Assembly (NCBI GenBank): GCA_016987375.1
Contig: PJRA01000077.1
Coordinates: 366,392 to 399,714 of the forward strand
From: Brachionus koreanus
Taxonomy: Eukaryota; Rotifera; Eurotatoria; Ploima; Brachionidae
Reading direction: 5' to 3'
Length of the DNA: 33,323 nt
Shown piece after piece: positions 9,304 to 20,625 of this stretch. The notes beneath the pieces were generated by a model. That model saw only the letters and a program-made list of their open reading frames with translations, was not told the origin of the DNA and searched no databases. Each line of letters starts with the position of its first letter. Position 1 is the first letter of the stretch. Made by a program: the position numbers and the translations under genes.

Positions 9304-11785
9304 CTATAAAATGTGTTTTTATTTGAAATTTTTTTATGTTTAACTTGAAAATTTTTTTGAAATAAATATTATGGAAAAATTTTTTTTTAAATTTTTTAGA
9401 AGTTCTCTATAAAAACTTCAATTCTTGATTTAGACCTTGTAGGAGATCATGAATTCAGAAAAAAAGAAAAAAAAAATATTTCTTGACAACAACAGAATTT
9501 AAATTTAAATATTCAAAATTAAGGGACGATAATTAGAAGCCATGACCAACTCAAAGCACGCTCTTCTAAGAAACCAAAGTATGCTTGTTTTGTGAAACAA
9601 TTGATTCTGATTTCTTGCATACTTTTCTAAGGTTCCAGTTTATAAATAGCCTTAACAAGCCCATTATCTTGAAATTAGTTACACTTTACACCAGAATTAT
9701 ATGTGGTTGCAATAAATATTATTATTAAAACAAAAATATCTGAATAGCTTTAATTATTTTTTACTAAGTCAAAACATGTACGAGTCACCCATGTAGTCTG
9801 GTTTGGAAAATTTTGTTCTCCTTAACCTTGGATAAGACGATTTTTCAAATATTTAGTCATATTAAGACATAAAATCTATTTTCAAACTGGTATTATCAAA
9901 TTCAAATACAAATAGGACTAAAATTCTTCCTAATTATTTGAAATTATAATTTTATAAAATAAAATATTTTACATCTAAAAACAAAATAAAACCTTTTTAT
10001 ATAATAAATTTTTTTTGGGTGTCCATAAAAAAAAAAGACAAAAAATAAAACATCAATAAAATTTTTAAGTAATCAACGATTTTATTTCCTAAAAAAACAA
10101 CTTAGAATGTTACAAAAAACTGAACTTTTTATTGCAGTATTTTAAAAAAAAAATTTATTTCAATTCATCAAAAAAGGAAAAATTTTTTTTTTGTTTTTAT
10201 TTCAATTTGAATTACATTTTGACACTAGAAGCACCAAATATTTTTTCATTTTCATTTAAAAATATTTTTAAAAAAATTATGATAATCTTACCAAGTAGCA
10301 TCATTTTTTAAAAAAAAATTTAAAACCTTTATAATTCAACAAAGAAATATTTTTTTGAAAGTGACTCGTAGTGTTAAAGAACAGCAATTACCTAATTGAA
10401 CTAATGGCCAAATTAAGAAGTAAAGAAGAGACTTTTGAACATTTTTATTTTAAGATTAATAAATTCTTTTGTGATCAACAGAAATCAATTTTGAAGCTTT
10501 CACCGTTTAAGCAATTTTCAATAACATAAATTTAATTTACCAAGATTTTGTTTCAAAATTTGAATTATTAAACTTAAATTACTTGTTGTTAAATTTTTCA
10601 AGTGACTATAATATCAATAATTTTATAAATTTTTAACATAAATAATTTTTCTTTTTAAAAATGAATTTAAATAAATGAAGTGTTAATCAGCTCATGTTGA
10701 TGCATGGGCACTAGCCTGTTGATTAAACTTGAAATTTAAAAAACAAAGTTTCATAAATAATATTAAAATCATCAAGTTTATTGTGTTTCTGTTTGTCAAG
10801 TATCAGTTTTATAAAAATTTTAAATCACAATCTTACATTTATTTTAAAATCTTTTGAACAAAAAAAATTAAATAAAATTATCTCATTTTTTTTCTTAGAT
10901 AATTTTAATTACTTTTTTTGTTTAGGTTGGCTTTTAAATTATTGTTTAATTTAGGAATAGAAAATAATTTTTTTTAAATAGCATAGCATTTAATTAAACT
11001 ACAGAATAATCCTAATGACTGTATAATTTTTATTTCTATATTATATGTCATGAACAAACATTCAAATATTTCTCTAAAATAACATGAAACTTTCTAATCT
11101 CTTGATCTTTTATTTTTTTATGACTAAGTTAAAAATTTATTATGCTATTCAAGTAATTTTCATTTAAATTTTTTTCTTTAAAATTTTTAAACTATTGCCT
11201 AATCAAAAGAAAACATAAATTTTTTTTCACTTTTAATTTTTTGGCTTTAAAAAAAAACAAGTTTAATTTGTATGTTAACATAATTCTGTTAGAATATTTT
11301 TTTAAATAAAATTAAATTAAAAAAAAAAACATTTGAATAAACAATTAAATAAATTTAAGAGAGTGAGTAAGCATCGGCTGAAAAAAAAGCATATAATTTT
11401 TTTAAAATATTAAATTCATCAACATAATTTGTTTCTATGTTTATTACTAAGAAAAAAAATAGAAAAAATTTAAATTTCGTCAATTAAGTTCATGTAAACA
11501 AATCGAGTGGTATTTATCTAATAAAGTGTAATTTAGGTTGACCAGCTGAAATAAATCAAATTTGGCCCATGGCTACTAGAACTAGTTTTCTATTTTTGTT
11601 TCGACTCATTCATCAATGTTTAAAATTAATCGGGTTAATTTTTTAGAGATTAGAAAATTAGCTGATGCGTGCAAAATCTCATTAAGCAAAGACTAGATTT
11701 GAGCCATGTTTTCTGAACTCATCATATCCGGGTATATTAATGCTTTATTAGATGGATCAATATTTTTATTTTTATATTTTTGCCA
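9304..11785. other. AT-rich intergenic DNA, nothing recognised
   Basis: Long A/T-rich stretch with no open frame of note. Near 9560-9640 an imperfect inverted pair (aaagtatgc ... gcatacttt) could form a hairpin, but I cannot tie it to a known RNA. AATAAA words at 9360 and 9710 could serve EMC2 3' end formation. Confidence 0.5.
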
Positions 11786-11873
11786 GAACTTTATTGATAA
11801 ACGCAGCAGCTGTTCTCAACATTAAATTGTAGGTTTTTAAGTGTCACAATTTTGTCTTTAAATTTTTGTCTAG

Positions 11874-11929
11874 CTCGAAGAGCAACGAAGTAAGCTTTAT
11901 GAACGATGGCTCCGAGGCCCCCTCAGTTG
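11874..11929 (+). other. Candidate orphan exon upstream of the RAB3IP-like gene
   Basis: A 56-base, markedly GC-richer segment sits between an acceptor-like ttgtctag (ending 11873) and a consensus-like donor gtaagc (11930). Two frames are fully open across it. One contains MNDGSEAPSV; another reads like a charged helix (LEEQRSKLYERWLRG). A second possible exon, 11786-11830, lies just upstream between ttgccag and gttttt. These could be alternative or 5'UTR exons of the gene starting at 13032. I could not find a convincing in-frame join. Confidence 0.3.
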
Positions 11930-13031
11930 GTAAGCTTGCACTAAAACCAAACAAAGCTACGAGTTTTTTAGTATCACTTTTTCTTTTGTTTCACACAAAT
12001 GTGACAACAATTCTATGTTAAATTTTCAATTTATTAACTTTAGTATGAAAATTAGTCTCTAGTTTTTTTGTTCAATTAAGAAAATAGGAATTTCACTAGA
12101 ACAACAATGAGAAAATTACTTTTTTTTTAATTTTTATTTTTTTGCCTAAATTAGAACACAATGTGCAGACATCACTTTAGTTTTTCTAATTAAATTATTT
12201 TTCAATACTTCACTTTTCTTTTTTTAATAAAAATCACAACCTTAAATAATCTAATTAATTTAGATGTTCAAGTCTTGTTTGTTTGAAAAAAAAAATAGAA
12301 AAAAATATTGTGTATTTGACACAGTCAAAAAAAAGGATTTTTTTTATTAATTTCCTACTTGATTAGGTTGAAAAAAAAAGAAGAGTTTAATTGCTTGCAG
12401 ATGATGTTGAGTTATCTTGAGAGTGATAGAAAAATAGATGCTAAAAGAAAAGTAGCTTAGAGTGTTGAATGATCTAGGCAATTTTAATCGACTAAATTTT
12501 AAAGCCGATAGACTCAAGGAATTTATAGAGAATATTCAATATTTTCGAATTTTTATAGCCATATGGAACTTTTTTATTATTTTTCTAATGTTTACGTAAG
12601 TATTTCGACAAATAGTCGAACTTATATTTGATCTTTTTTTTTTCTCATTTAGTTTTTTCGGAAGCTGATAATGGTGAACAAATAGACTTATATTATGGTT
12701 CAAATTATATTTGTTTAAATTATGCAATAATAAAATAAAACTGTTTATCTTTTATTTATTCAACTAGTTTTAAATTTCAACATTAAATGAAGAGTAATAT
12801 CTTCATGTAATTTACCTTTTTCAGAGAAACTCTCTTAAGCTCTAAATTTTTTAGTAATTGCTTGACTATTTTTTGATGCTAATTGCGATGCTAAAACTAA
12901 TATGCGTAAATAAACTTATTTTTATCTTTTTTTTTATTTTCACAGTCATAAATTCGACAATTTCCTAAAAAAAAATTCAAATTATTTAGAGTGTTTGTAG
13001 TCTAATTATTTTATTTTTATTTGTTTAAATA
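11930..13031. other. Region immediately upstream of the RAB3IP-like gene
   Basis: AT-rich, with no supportable coding sequence. A splice-acceptor-like tttcacag at about 12939-12946 lies 85 bp before the start codon. It would allow a 5'UTR intron ending there if the candidate exon near 11.9 kb is real. Confidence 0.35.
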
Positions 13032-14572
13032 ATGAATGATTCGATATCAGTAAGCTCGTCGTCATACTCAAGCACTACAAATTCAAATTCGAATTCTCTA
13101 AATCGATCGATGATAAAAAACCCTCGTTTGTGCGAAATAGACGACTATTTGAATCTGCCAATGACGCCAGTGCGACGCCGGACCCGCTCACAGACCGTGT
13201 ATTTTGGCGACGAGGTCAGCACAGTTGCCGAATACAATAAACAACTTATCGAAGACTTGTACATTTTGAAGAAGCAATTGAAGGAAAAAGACGACACAAT
13301 AGCCCATCTAAACGATGTGCGAAACAAGCTCGAGAGCGAGATTCAAGAGCTAAGCGCATCTCTGTTCGAGCAGGCCTACACGATGGTGAACACGGCTCGG
13401 GCCGAGGCCGCACAGTCCGACAAGCTGCTCAAAGAGGCCAACGGCAAAATTGATGTTCTGCAAGCCGAAGTCAAAGCCCTCAAGGAGCTGGTGCTCACTT
13501 CGACCCCGAGCACTCCCAATAAACACTTGCATCCCCAGCTAAGCACCAAAAGCCACAGTCGACAGTCTTCCTGGAACCAAAATCAGCTTAATATGATCAT
13601 CACTGAGCCTACTACTAGTTCCAGTCCGGTCAGTCTTTCTCCCAATCAAGTTCCCAAAATACTCAACCATTCGGCAACTAGTCTGCAGCCTTTGAATAGC
13701 AAAGAAAAAAATTCAATTTTTACCAAAACGCACAAACGTGCTCCTAGTCACAATGACATTCAGACACAATCCAAGTCAATATTGGATAAGCTGTTTCTGC
13801 CAGTGGCCAAAAATCCAAATGAAAAAGACAAAAAAAGCTTTGTCAATTTACCAGCAGATATTGCTGAGGTTTTATTCTAGATTAATTAAAAAAAAAATTT
13901 TTTTTTTAAATGAGTTTTTTTTTCTTTTTGTTTCGTTTTATCAGTTTGATCCGATTTACTTTAAAGAAGTAAGTGAATGGAAGAGCAAGCCCGAATTGTC
14001 AAGCACTAATGATTTTTTGAAAAGAGTCTATCAAGAAGACATTTTGCCTTGTTTGAACTTTAGTAACAGACAAGTTAATTTAAATTTGAATTCTGCTTTA
14101 AGTGTTTAAACACTTTTTTTCTAAAATTTAGATTTCACAAGAGTTGTTAAGTGCAATTGAAGCTAATTGTGTGTGCATTGAAGAACTAAGTACATCCCAG
14201 CAACAATCTGATGCTTCTTTACAGTAAAAAAAAGAAATTTTTATTTAAAAAAATTAAAATGAAATAACAAGAATTTGCGGTCTTTCAAACATTCAATGCT
14301 ACTGTCAGTACAAGATAAAGATGTCTGAAAACACCGAATGGATTTATATATCTAAATTGTCGCGTAATAGAGTGATTTCAGTGTGCGATTTTTTCACTTA
14401 TTTAAGATATATTAAAGACGGATTGGTCAAAAGTGACTGTGAGTTTGAAAAATATGAGAATTTTTTTCATCCTTAAAATTTTTTTTGTCTTTTATTTTTT
14501 TCAGTGCATGAAATTTATTGGAATATAATTGATTTGCGCAAGAAAATTACGCTCAGTCGGCTCGGACTCTAA
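13032..14572 (+). CDS. RAB3IP: Rabin8/RAB3IP-like Rab guanine nucleotide exchange factor (Sec2 domain)
   Basis: Five exons: 13032-13868, 13945-14073, 14132-14223, 14272-14438 and 14505-14572, phase-consistent, about 430 aa. A Ser/Asn-rich leader is followed by a Sec2p coiled coil (about 66-155). The coiled coil includes ASLFEQAYTMVNTA (109-122), the stretch that in Rabin8 contacts Rab8, and GKIDVLQAEVKALKELVLTS (138-157), which is nearly diagnostic of RAB3IP/RAB3IL1. A low-complexity Ser/Pro linker follows. The C-terminal half matches the family: FDPIYFKEVSEWKSKP, FLKRVYQEDILPCLNFS, a Cys-rich ICGLSNIQCYCQYKIKM, VISVCDFFTYLRYIKDGLVK and a final LRKKITLSRLGL. Family members activate Rab8/Rab3-type GTPases in exocytosis and ciliogenesis. 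I cannot separate RAB3IP from RAB3IL1, because invertebrates usually have one ancestor gene. Confidence 0.92.
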
Positions 14573-14698
14573 TTAAATTAATTCATCTAAAATGCAATCA
14601 TAACCGGTTGTTCTTTACTTACAGTGTACACAAAACGATCAATTTTGGACAAAGTGTTTTTTTTTTCTTTTGAGAATAAACAAATGCCACATGGAAAA

Positions 14699-15448
14699 NN
14701 NNNNNNNNNNNNNNNNNNNNNNNNNNNNNNNNNNNNNNNNNNNNNNNNNNNNNNNNNNNNNNNNNNNNNNNNNNNNNNNNNNNNNNNNNNNNNNNNNNNN
14801 NNNNNNNNNNNNNNNNNNNNNNNNNNNNNNNNNNNNNNNNNNNNNNNNNNNNNNNNNNNNNNNNNNNNNNNNNNNNNNNNNNNNNNNNNNNNNNNNNNNN
14901 NNNNNNNNNNNNNNNNNNNNNNNNNNNNNNNNNNNNNNNNNNNNNNNNNNNNNNNNNNNNNNNNNNNNNNNNNNNNNNNNNNNNNNNNNNNNNNNNNNNN
15001 NNNNNNNNNNNNNNNNNNNNNNNNNNNNNNNNNNNNNNNNNNNNNNNNNNNNNNNNNNNNNNNNNNNNNNNNNNNNNNNNNNNNNNNNNNNNNNNNNNNN
15101 NNNNNNNNNNNNNNNNNNNNNNNNNNNNNNNNNNNNNNNNNNNNNNNNNNNNNNNNNNNNNNNNNNNNNNNNNNNNNNNNNNNNNNNNNNNNNNNNNNNN
15201 NNNNNNNNNNNNNNNNNNNNNNNNNNNNNNNNNNNNNNNNNNNNNNNNNNNNNNNNNNNNNNNNNNNNNNNNNNNNNNNNNNNNNNNNNNNNNNNNNNNN
15301 NNNNNNNNNNNNNNNNNNNNNNNNNNNNNNNNNNNNNNNNNNNNNNNNNNNNNNNNNNNNNNNNNNNNNNNNNNNNNNNNNNNNNNNNNNNNNNNNNNNN
15401 NNNNNNNNNNNNNNNNNNNNNNNNNNNNNNNNNNNNNNNNNNNNNNNN
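14699..15448. other. Assembly gap (750 Ns)
   Basis: Every base from 14699 to 15448 is N. Open frames spanning it are artefacts. The flanks (to 14698 and from 15449) are non-coding AT-rich DNA. The round length suggests an estimated or scaffolding gap. Confidence 0.98.
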
Positions 15449-15815
15449 AGGCAGAGTTAATTACTTTATACTTCTTCTCTTGTTTTTTTTTAACTTGCCT
15501 GAATTTGCCCAATTTTGCCTATTCTTGAAAATTTTTGTAATTTTTTTTTTTTTTAAATATTATCAATCTTGAATATTAATCAATCAGCATCAACAAAAAA
15601 TAGTCTCTTTCTTTGATTTTTTGCTTGATGATGACCAAAGTTGTTTAAAAGTCACAAGTCATAACTCTTTATTAAAAATTGAATTCTAATTTAAAACAAA
15701 ATACCCAAATTTTTAATCTTTGACACTTATTAATTGAATTTTCTCTAATTAATGTAATTTTAGAAATATAAAATAGAAACTTTTTCTCTTTTTCCATTGT
15801 TTGAAACAATGTAAA
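15449..15815. other. Gap flank, nothing recognised
   Basis: T-rich DNA with a short run of tgcc-containing words (15494-15530). At about 15648-15668 the words aaaagtcacaagtcataact echo the caagtc/gacttg motifs around 1690-1720. Confidence 0.4.
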
Positions 15816-16028
15816 ATGTCTTGTTCAGTCAGTATTTTAGAAAACCTATTAAATAGTAAAGCCCAAGACGCTAAAGCTAATTACCAAAAAACAAGAGCTA
15901 GAATAGATTTCTACAATTACAAACATAGAAAAAAAGGATGCAAAAAAAAAACACTTTTTTTTGAAGCAAAAAATGGTGAGACAAGTGGCAAAACTTACTT
16001 ATCTGATAACAAACATGCATACGTCTAA
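15816..16028 (+). CDS. Unassigned 70-residue ORF beside a retrotransposon relic
   Basis: From ATG 15816 the frame reads MSCSVSILENLLNSKAQDAK and continues through a basic, Tyr/Lys-rich stretch to HAYV. It ends 11 bp before a reverse transcriptase relic. Composition is more protein-like than the surroundings, but I recognise no domain. It could be the tail of a gene hidden in the assembly gap, or part of the mobile element. An acceptor-like cttgttcag sits just inside the start (15818-15826), so an exon beginning there is also possible. Confidence 0.25.
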   Translation: MSCSVSILENLLNSKAQDAKANYQKTRARIDFYNYKHRKKGCKKKTLFFEAKNGETSGKTYLSDNKHAYV

Positions 16029-16038
16029 ATAAGTCAGA

Positions 16039-16155
16039 GTCAGACAAAGGTACATTCTCACTCCAACATTATTCCTTATAGTGATTTACAATGTCATGAA
16101 GAAAACAACTGTCAACTGCGAGGAGTATACAATGAGGATTAGCTGCAAAGCTTAA
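16039..16155 (+). mobile_element. LINE reverse transcriptase relic (palm-region fragment)
   Basis: In one frame 16039-16152 reads VRQRYILTPTLFLIVIYNVM followed by KKTT. This resembles the non-LTR reverse transcriptase block GVRQGCxLSPxLFxxxIDxxMxxTT, with Gly and Cys of the RQGC motif lost. The stop TAA is at 16153-16155. A shifted frame downstream still shows AKLKDL, reminiscent of the KLEDLDFADD region, but no catalytic YADD/FADD remains. This is a decayed, truncated element. Confidence 0.65.
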
Positions 16156-16564
16156 AGACTTAAAACGCTTTTTACACTGGTAGCCTGTGGAGGATGATGG
16201 AAACATTGTCGATCTCTACAAGAGAATTAAAACTGAAAAAAAAAACATGCACACTTTTTATTCAAAATAAAATTTCTACTTCCTTTTTTTTGTTGGAAAA
16301 ATCAAACAAATAAAATCCTATTGATATAATACTTTTTGATGCCAACTTTTTGCTATTTTTTTCCATAAAATCAAAAAAGGAAAAATTTTGTTTTTGAATT
16401 GAATTTGTGTTTGAATTTAAGGTGATTTTAGTGAATTTTTTTACTTTAAAAAACAGAAGACAAAAATAAGCACATTGTTTAATTTTTATTTTTTTAAATT
16501 ATATAAAATTAAACATTTTATTAATCTAACCAAAAAAAAAATAAAATAAAAAAATTTTTTCAAA
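16156..16564. other. Short intergenic region upstream of POLR2C
   Basis: Decayed sequence from the reverse transcriptase relic, then AT-rich DNA. A TATA-like atataaaa at 16501-16508 lies about 60 bp before the POLR2C start. In such AT-rich DNA this is weak evidence for a promoter. Confidence 0.35.
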
Positions 16565-17539
16565 ATGCCCTATTGTAATCAGCCGACAGTTTTTGTGAAT
16601 AAATTAACCGAAGAAAATATCGAGTTTACCGTAGAGAATACTGATTTGAGTGTTGCCAATGCATTGAGACGTGTCTGCATTGCCGAAGTGCCCATTATGG
16701 CCATTGACTGGGTACAGATTGACTCAAATACAACTGTTTTGTTTGATGAATTTCTTGCTCATCGAATTGGTCTCATTCCTCTTTGGAGCGAAGAAGTGGT
16801 CGATAAAATGCAGTTTTCCAGAGTAAATTTATTAAATTTTAAAGATTAGAAATATAAAATTTAATCCAGGACTGTACTTGTGATGAATTTTGCACAAATT
16901 GTGCGGTTGAATTCAATTTGGACGTTAGATGTGACACTGATCAAAACATATCTGTGACAACTGCTGATTTAAAAACCAGCGACATGCGATGTTTGCCAGT
17001 CACATCTCGAAAAAGAGAAGACGAAGCCTATCAAGAAGAAACAAATGGTGAAAAAAAATTTTTTTTCTAATTTTTATTTAAATAATTTTGTTTGAAATTA
17101 AGAAATTTTAATTGTAAAACTAAGAAAAGGACAGCAATTGAGGTTAAGAGCTTTTGCTCGCAAAGGCTTCGCCAAAGAGCATGCAAAATGGAACCCTACT
17201 TGTGGTGTTGCATTCGAATACGATCCAGACAATGCGCTTAGACACACTACTTATCCAGTTGCAAAAGAATGGCCAAGAAGTGAATACTCAGAAATTCCAG
17301 CTGATTCTCCATTAAGTACAGTTGACATTTTGATAAATAAGATTTTATTTTTTTTTTCAGACGAAGCTCCATTTGATATACACGGAAAGGCTAAGAAATT
17401 CTATTACAACTTGGAGTCATGTGGATCCCTAAAACCAGAGACCATAGTGCTCTCGGCCATTAATTCATTGAAGAAAAAACTGGCCGATTTACAAACTCAA
17501 TTGGCAAACGAAATCGAAAGAGATGCTCTAAACATTTAA
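16565..17539 (+). CDS. POLR2C: RNA polymerase II subunit RPB3
   Basis: Four exons: 16565-16822, 16870-17047, 17103-17315 and 17361-17539, giving 275 aa, the same length as human RPB3. RPB3 pairs with RPB11 as the alpha-like assembly platform of RNA polymerase II. It opens [20 protein letters not shown], followed by the alpha-like motif [20 protein letters not shown]. The zinc site [11 protein letters not shown] supplies Cys 88, 90, 94 and 97. Later blocks [27 protein letters not shown] and [14 protein letters not shown] are nearly invariant in the family. The last intron (17316-17360) is only 45 bp, a multiple of three and free of in-frame stops, so retention would add 15 residues without a frameshift. 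Orthologue alignment favours splicing. Confidence 0.96.
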
Positions 17540-18161
17540 ATAGGAATTGGGTTGGATATTTTCTTGATCTAAATTTAAATTTTGTTTTAATAAAAATTTA
17601 ATAAAACATGTAAATATAAATAGATGTATTTTTTTTTTAATTTTCTAATTTGTTTAGGTTCAATTCTTTTAAGAAAAAAAAAGACTTTTTCAAAACAAAG
17701 TGTCTTAAAATTTTGAATTAAAAAAAAATTCTTTTTAAATCTTAAAGATCTAGCAAGATCATCAAAAATTGGTCATGAATTTTAATTTAATTAAAAAATT
17801 GATCGTAGACAAATACATGAGTAAATAATTAAGAATAGAATTTTTTATCTAATAAAATCTTAAAATCAAATATTTAATTTAATCAATATTTTTTTATCGA
17901 TAAAAATTCATCGATTTTTTTTCTTTCTTTAAATTAAACATAGAAAAAAACTATGAGATTAAACACGATGAAAATAGAAAAAAAAAGATACGTTAAACAG
18001 TAGAAAAAATAAAATAAAAATTTGATAAATTTAAATTTCAAGTTTAGTTATGAAGACAATTTAAATATTTTTCTGAAAATAAATTAATAATTTTTAAACG
18101 CTATTTTATAAAATTTTATTTCATTCAAAATATAATTAGGTTTACATTTTTAAAAAGAGGC
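17540..18161. other. AT-rich downstream region of POLR2C
   Basis: No gene seen. AATAAA-type words near 17588-17610 could serve as the POLR2C polyadenylation signal. Confidence 0.45.
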
Positions 18162-18434
18162 TTAAATGTTTGATGGCTCAAGAAAAAAGGAGGATATAGT
18201 AAGGTAGCAATTATACAATGCAATTGGATGAACCTTCTTGATAATGTGATTGCAAATTCGGTCAATTTTTGTCGACAGGAAGTCAATCTTACTGTCAAAA
18301 TGAAAGGGAAGCATTTGGCTAATTTTCACACGGAAAGACTGGGGCCCGAAAACGAAAATTACTGCTCCTTGAAGCATCAATTGTTCAGAATTCGACATCT
18401 CTCTTTTTTTTCAAAAAAAAACCTGGTTTTGTAA
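18162..18434. other. Unassigned island of non-simple sequence, open on both strands
   Basis: This roughly 250 bp island is clearly less AT-rich than its flanks. The minus strand is open over 18162-18398 (for example SKIDFLSTKIDRICNHIIKK). The plus strand is open over 18228-18434 (MNLLDNVIANSVNF). Neither frame is recognisable. A relic of a gene or a mobile-element ORF is most likely, given the retrotransposon relic 180 bp downstream. Confidence 0.25.
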
Positions 18435-18607
18435 GAATTTCGGCTTATTTTTTAGAGTGAAAAATTTTGACAACTATTACCCATTTAATCTTACCACAAG
18501 TTTTTTAGTACTTTTCAAAATTTAAATTATTCAATTTTCAATGAGTCTAATCAAAATAAATTTTTTTCATTTGAACAAGATTTTCAATACTCTAGGATAA
18601 GACATGT

Positions 18608-18715
18608 TTGAGAGGCACCATATTTCATTTGTACACCAGTTTAGTTAAATCTGTAGTACTACATGGGTCTGAATTTTGGAGAATAACCAACAGAAAGACT
18701 ATCCGACACTGAAAT
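18608..18715 (+). mobile_element. LINE C-terminal relic (reverse transcriptase thumb region)
   Basis: One frame reads GTIFHLYTSLVKSVVLHGSE then FWRITNRK, ending at a stop. This matches the common non-LTR retrotransposon block KIRLYxSxVxSVLLYGSETWxLT. Upstream the frame is broken by stops, and no endonuclease or catalytic domain is nearby. It is a truncated, dead fragment. Whether it belongs to the same family as the 16.0 kb relic cannot be told from this much sequence. Confidence 0.7.
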
Positions 18716-19440
18716 CAGATCTATGATGACTAAGAGTTAAAAGAGATAGATGCTAAGTGGGAATTGACATGAGTCATAGGTGATTTGTGAAACAACTTTA
18801 TTTTGGTTGTCAAAGTAAAAAAAAACTTTTCCTTGGAGAACAGAATTTCAGCATTTTTTATTAAATTTTTCTAGAATTTCGAAAATATTCAAATCATAAA
18901 ATATGAAATGTTAACCTTTACTGTTATAAAATAAGAAATGTAATCTTTTGTTAGCATATAGTAAGAGTTTATTTATTTATAAATCAATTAAAAGCAGACA
19001 TTTGAGGCACAAAGTGCAGAATAATGCATGGTGAAAATGAAAAAATAATAAATTATAAAAATTTAATTTTTATTAAATATTTATTTTCTTAATAAAAATA
19101 TCTAAAATAAAAAAAACCTTTTTTTTCGAATCATTCTCAAAGTGAATGATCAAATTTAGGCTAAATAAAATCTAAATTAACATAACCAAAAGTTAAAAAT
19201 AAATTCTAGGTGATCTAATGAACATTTGAAAAACGACGCATTTAGCTTTTGTCAGAAAATGGAATTTTTTTTCTTATTTACTTAATGAGAATTTGTCATA
19301 TGGGCTTAATATGACGTGTTTTTATCTAAGCCCGTTAATTGTCTAAATTTTACTATTTGTGTGTATGTGTTAACTAAGTTGAGCTGAAAAGCACTGCTAA
19401 CAAATTTTATTTTTCTAATTTAGAAACAATGCAAATTGAA
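18716..19440. other. AT-rich intergenic DNA
   Basis: Decaying LINE-adjacent sequence to about 18800, then AT-rich DNA with no recognisable gene. Confidence 0.4.
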
Positions 19441-19450
19441 ATTTGTTCAG

Positions 19451-19482
19451 CACGTGAATAATCGAAGTGTTCGAACGCGTTC
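19451..19482. promoter_or_regulatory. E-box and GAACGCGTTC palindrome upstream of TLCD4
   Basis: A CACGTG E-box (19451-19456) is followed 16 bp later by the perfect 10-bp palindrome GAACGCGTTC (19473-19482). Both lie about 200 bp before the TLCD4 start in otherwise AT-rich DNA where CpG is rare. They are plausible transcription-factor sites, but only motif evidence supports this. Confidence 0.3.
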
Positions 19483-19676
19483 AAAAATTAGAAAAAAAAA
19501 ATTTTTTTTTTCATTATTTTTTCAATCAAAAAGGTAAATTTAAACAAAAAAAAAAAGAAACAAAATTAAAAAATTCAAACATTTTTTTTTCTTTAGATTT
19601 TTTGATGATTCAAATAAAAATTAGTTAGAAAAAAAAAAAAAAAATTAATTTTCATTTTTATTTCAAAAATTCTAAA

Positions 19677-20625
19677 ATGGATTTAACAATTCAATCAAAG
19701 TCAATATCAAATTTAACCCAAATTTGGGTATTTTTTGCAGCTCACTTTTGCCTATTTCAATTTTTGAGTAATTTCTTGCCCAAATATTCAAAATTGTACC
19801 AAAGCATACCATTACACAAACAGCCGAGTACACTTATCAGGTAAAACACTACCAAGTCAAGCCGGATAATAAATTTGAAATATTTTTTTTTCAGAATCCT
19901 GTCCAGTTTTCATGCCATAATAGCCACTATTCTTTCTCTTTGTTTGGTCTACTTCGACCACGACTTGTACAACAATAAACTAATATACTCTTCATTTGCC
20001 ATCTCATTTACCCTCAACTTTTCAATCGGTTACTTGGCTTTTGGTAAATTTCTATAATTCCAATGAATAAAATTCTAAAAATTGTTTTAAAGATGTGCTG
20101 ATCATGCTACTGCACAGATCTGAATTCGAATGGTTCTTTGCTCTGCATCATTTTGTCTCAATTGTAGCCTTTTATGCCTGCTCGGTAGGAAAAAAATCAA
20201 CACAAAATAAGAATAAAATTAAATTTTGTTATTTAAAGACTGCTGGTGTATTTCCGTACTTGGCCCTGTGTCGGCTGATTAGTGAAGGGTCCACTCCGTT
20301 TCTGAACAACAGATGGTTTCTTCTCACACTGAACAAAAAAAACTCCAAGTTGTACATGTATAACGGAATTGGTTTGATCATAGTTTTTACTTTGGTGCGC
20401 ATACTTCAAATTGTGCCAAATTGGCGAATATTTTTCGAGCTGATGAACACGGCCGAATGGGCGTCAATTGAGATGCGCTACAAGCTGATTTGTGTCGGAT
20501 CTTGTGTGCCTCTGGACGTGCTCAACTTGTACTGGTTTTCAAAAATAATCAATATTGTCATCAAAACACTGGTCGGTGCCAAGTCAAACCGAAAGCAATT
20601 AAGTGAAAAAGAAAAGGATCAATAA
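19677..20625 (+). CDS. TLCD4: TLC-domain protein 4-like membrane protein (TMEM56)
   Basis: Four exons: 19677-19840, 19895-20043, 20093-20184 and 20239-20625, phase-consistent, 263 aa, the same length as the human protein. TLC-domain proteins are multipass membrane proteins linked to lipid sensing or metabolism. The N-terminus has a hydrophobic segment (IWVFFAAHFCLFQFLSNFL). The TLC core follows: SSFHAIIATILSLCLVYFDH, LIMLLHRSEFEWFFALHHFV with the conserved HH pair, then RLISEGSTPFLNNRWFL, matching the TLCD4 block RLLAELSSPFVNQRWF. Two more hydrophobic stretches and a basic tail (AKSNRKQ) end the protein. The third intron (20185-20238, 54 bp) is a multiple of three with no stop. Family alignment has no residues there, so it is probably removed. 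Confidence 0.9.

Noticed and set aside
9560..9640. Hairpin-like region as a structured ncRNA
   Set aside because: The inverted pair is short and imperfect, and no known RNA motif or pol III signal accompanies it.
14619..15572. Long open frames on both strands across 14.6-15.6 kb
   Set aside because: They consist almost entirely of the 750-base N gap; only the few codons at each end are real.
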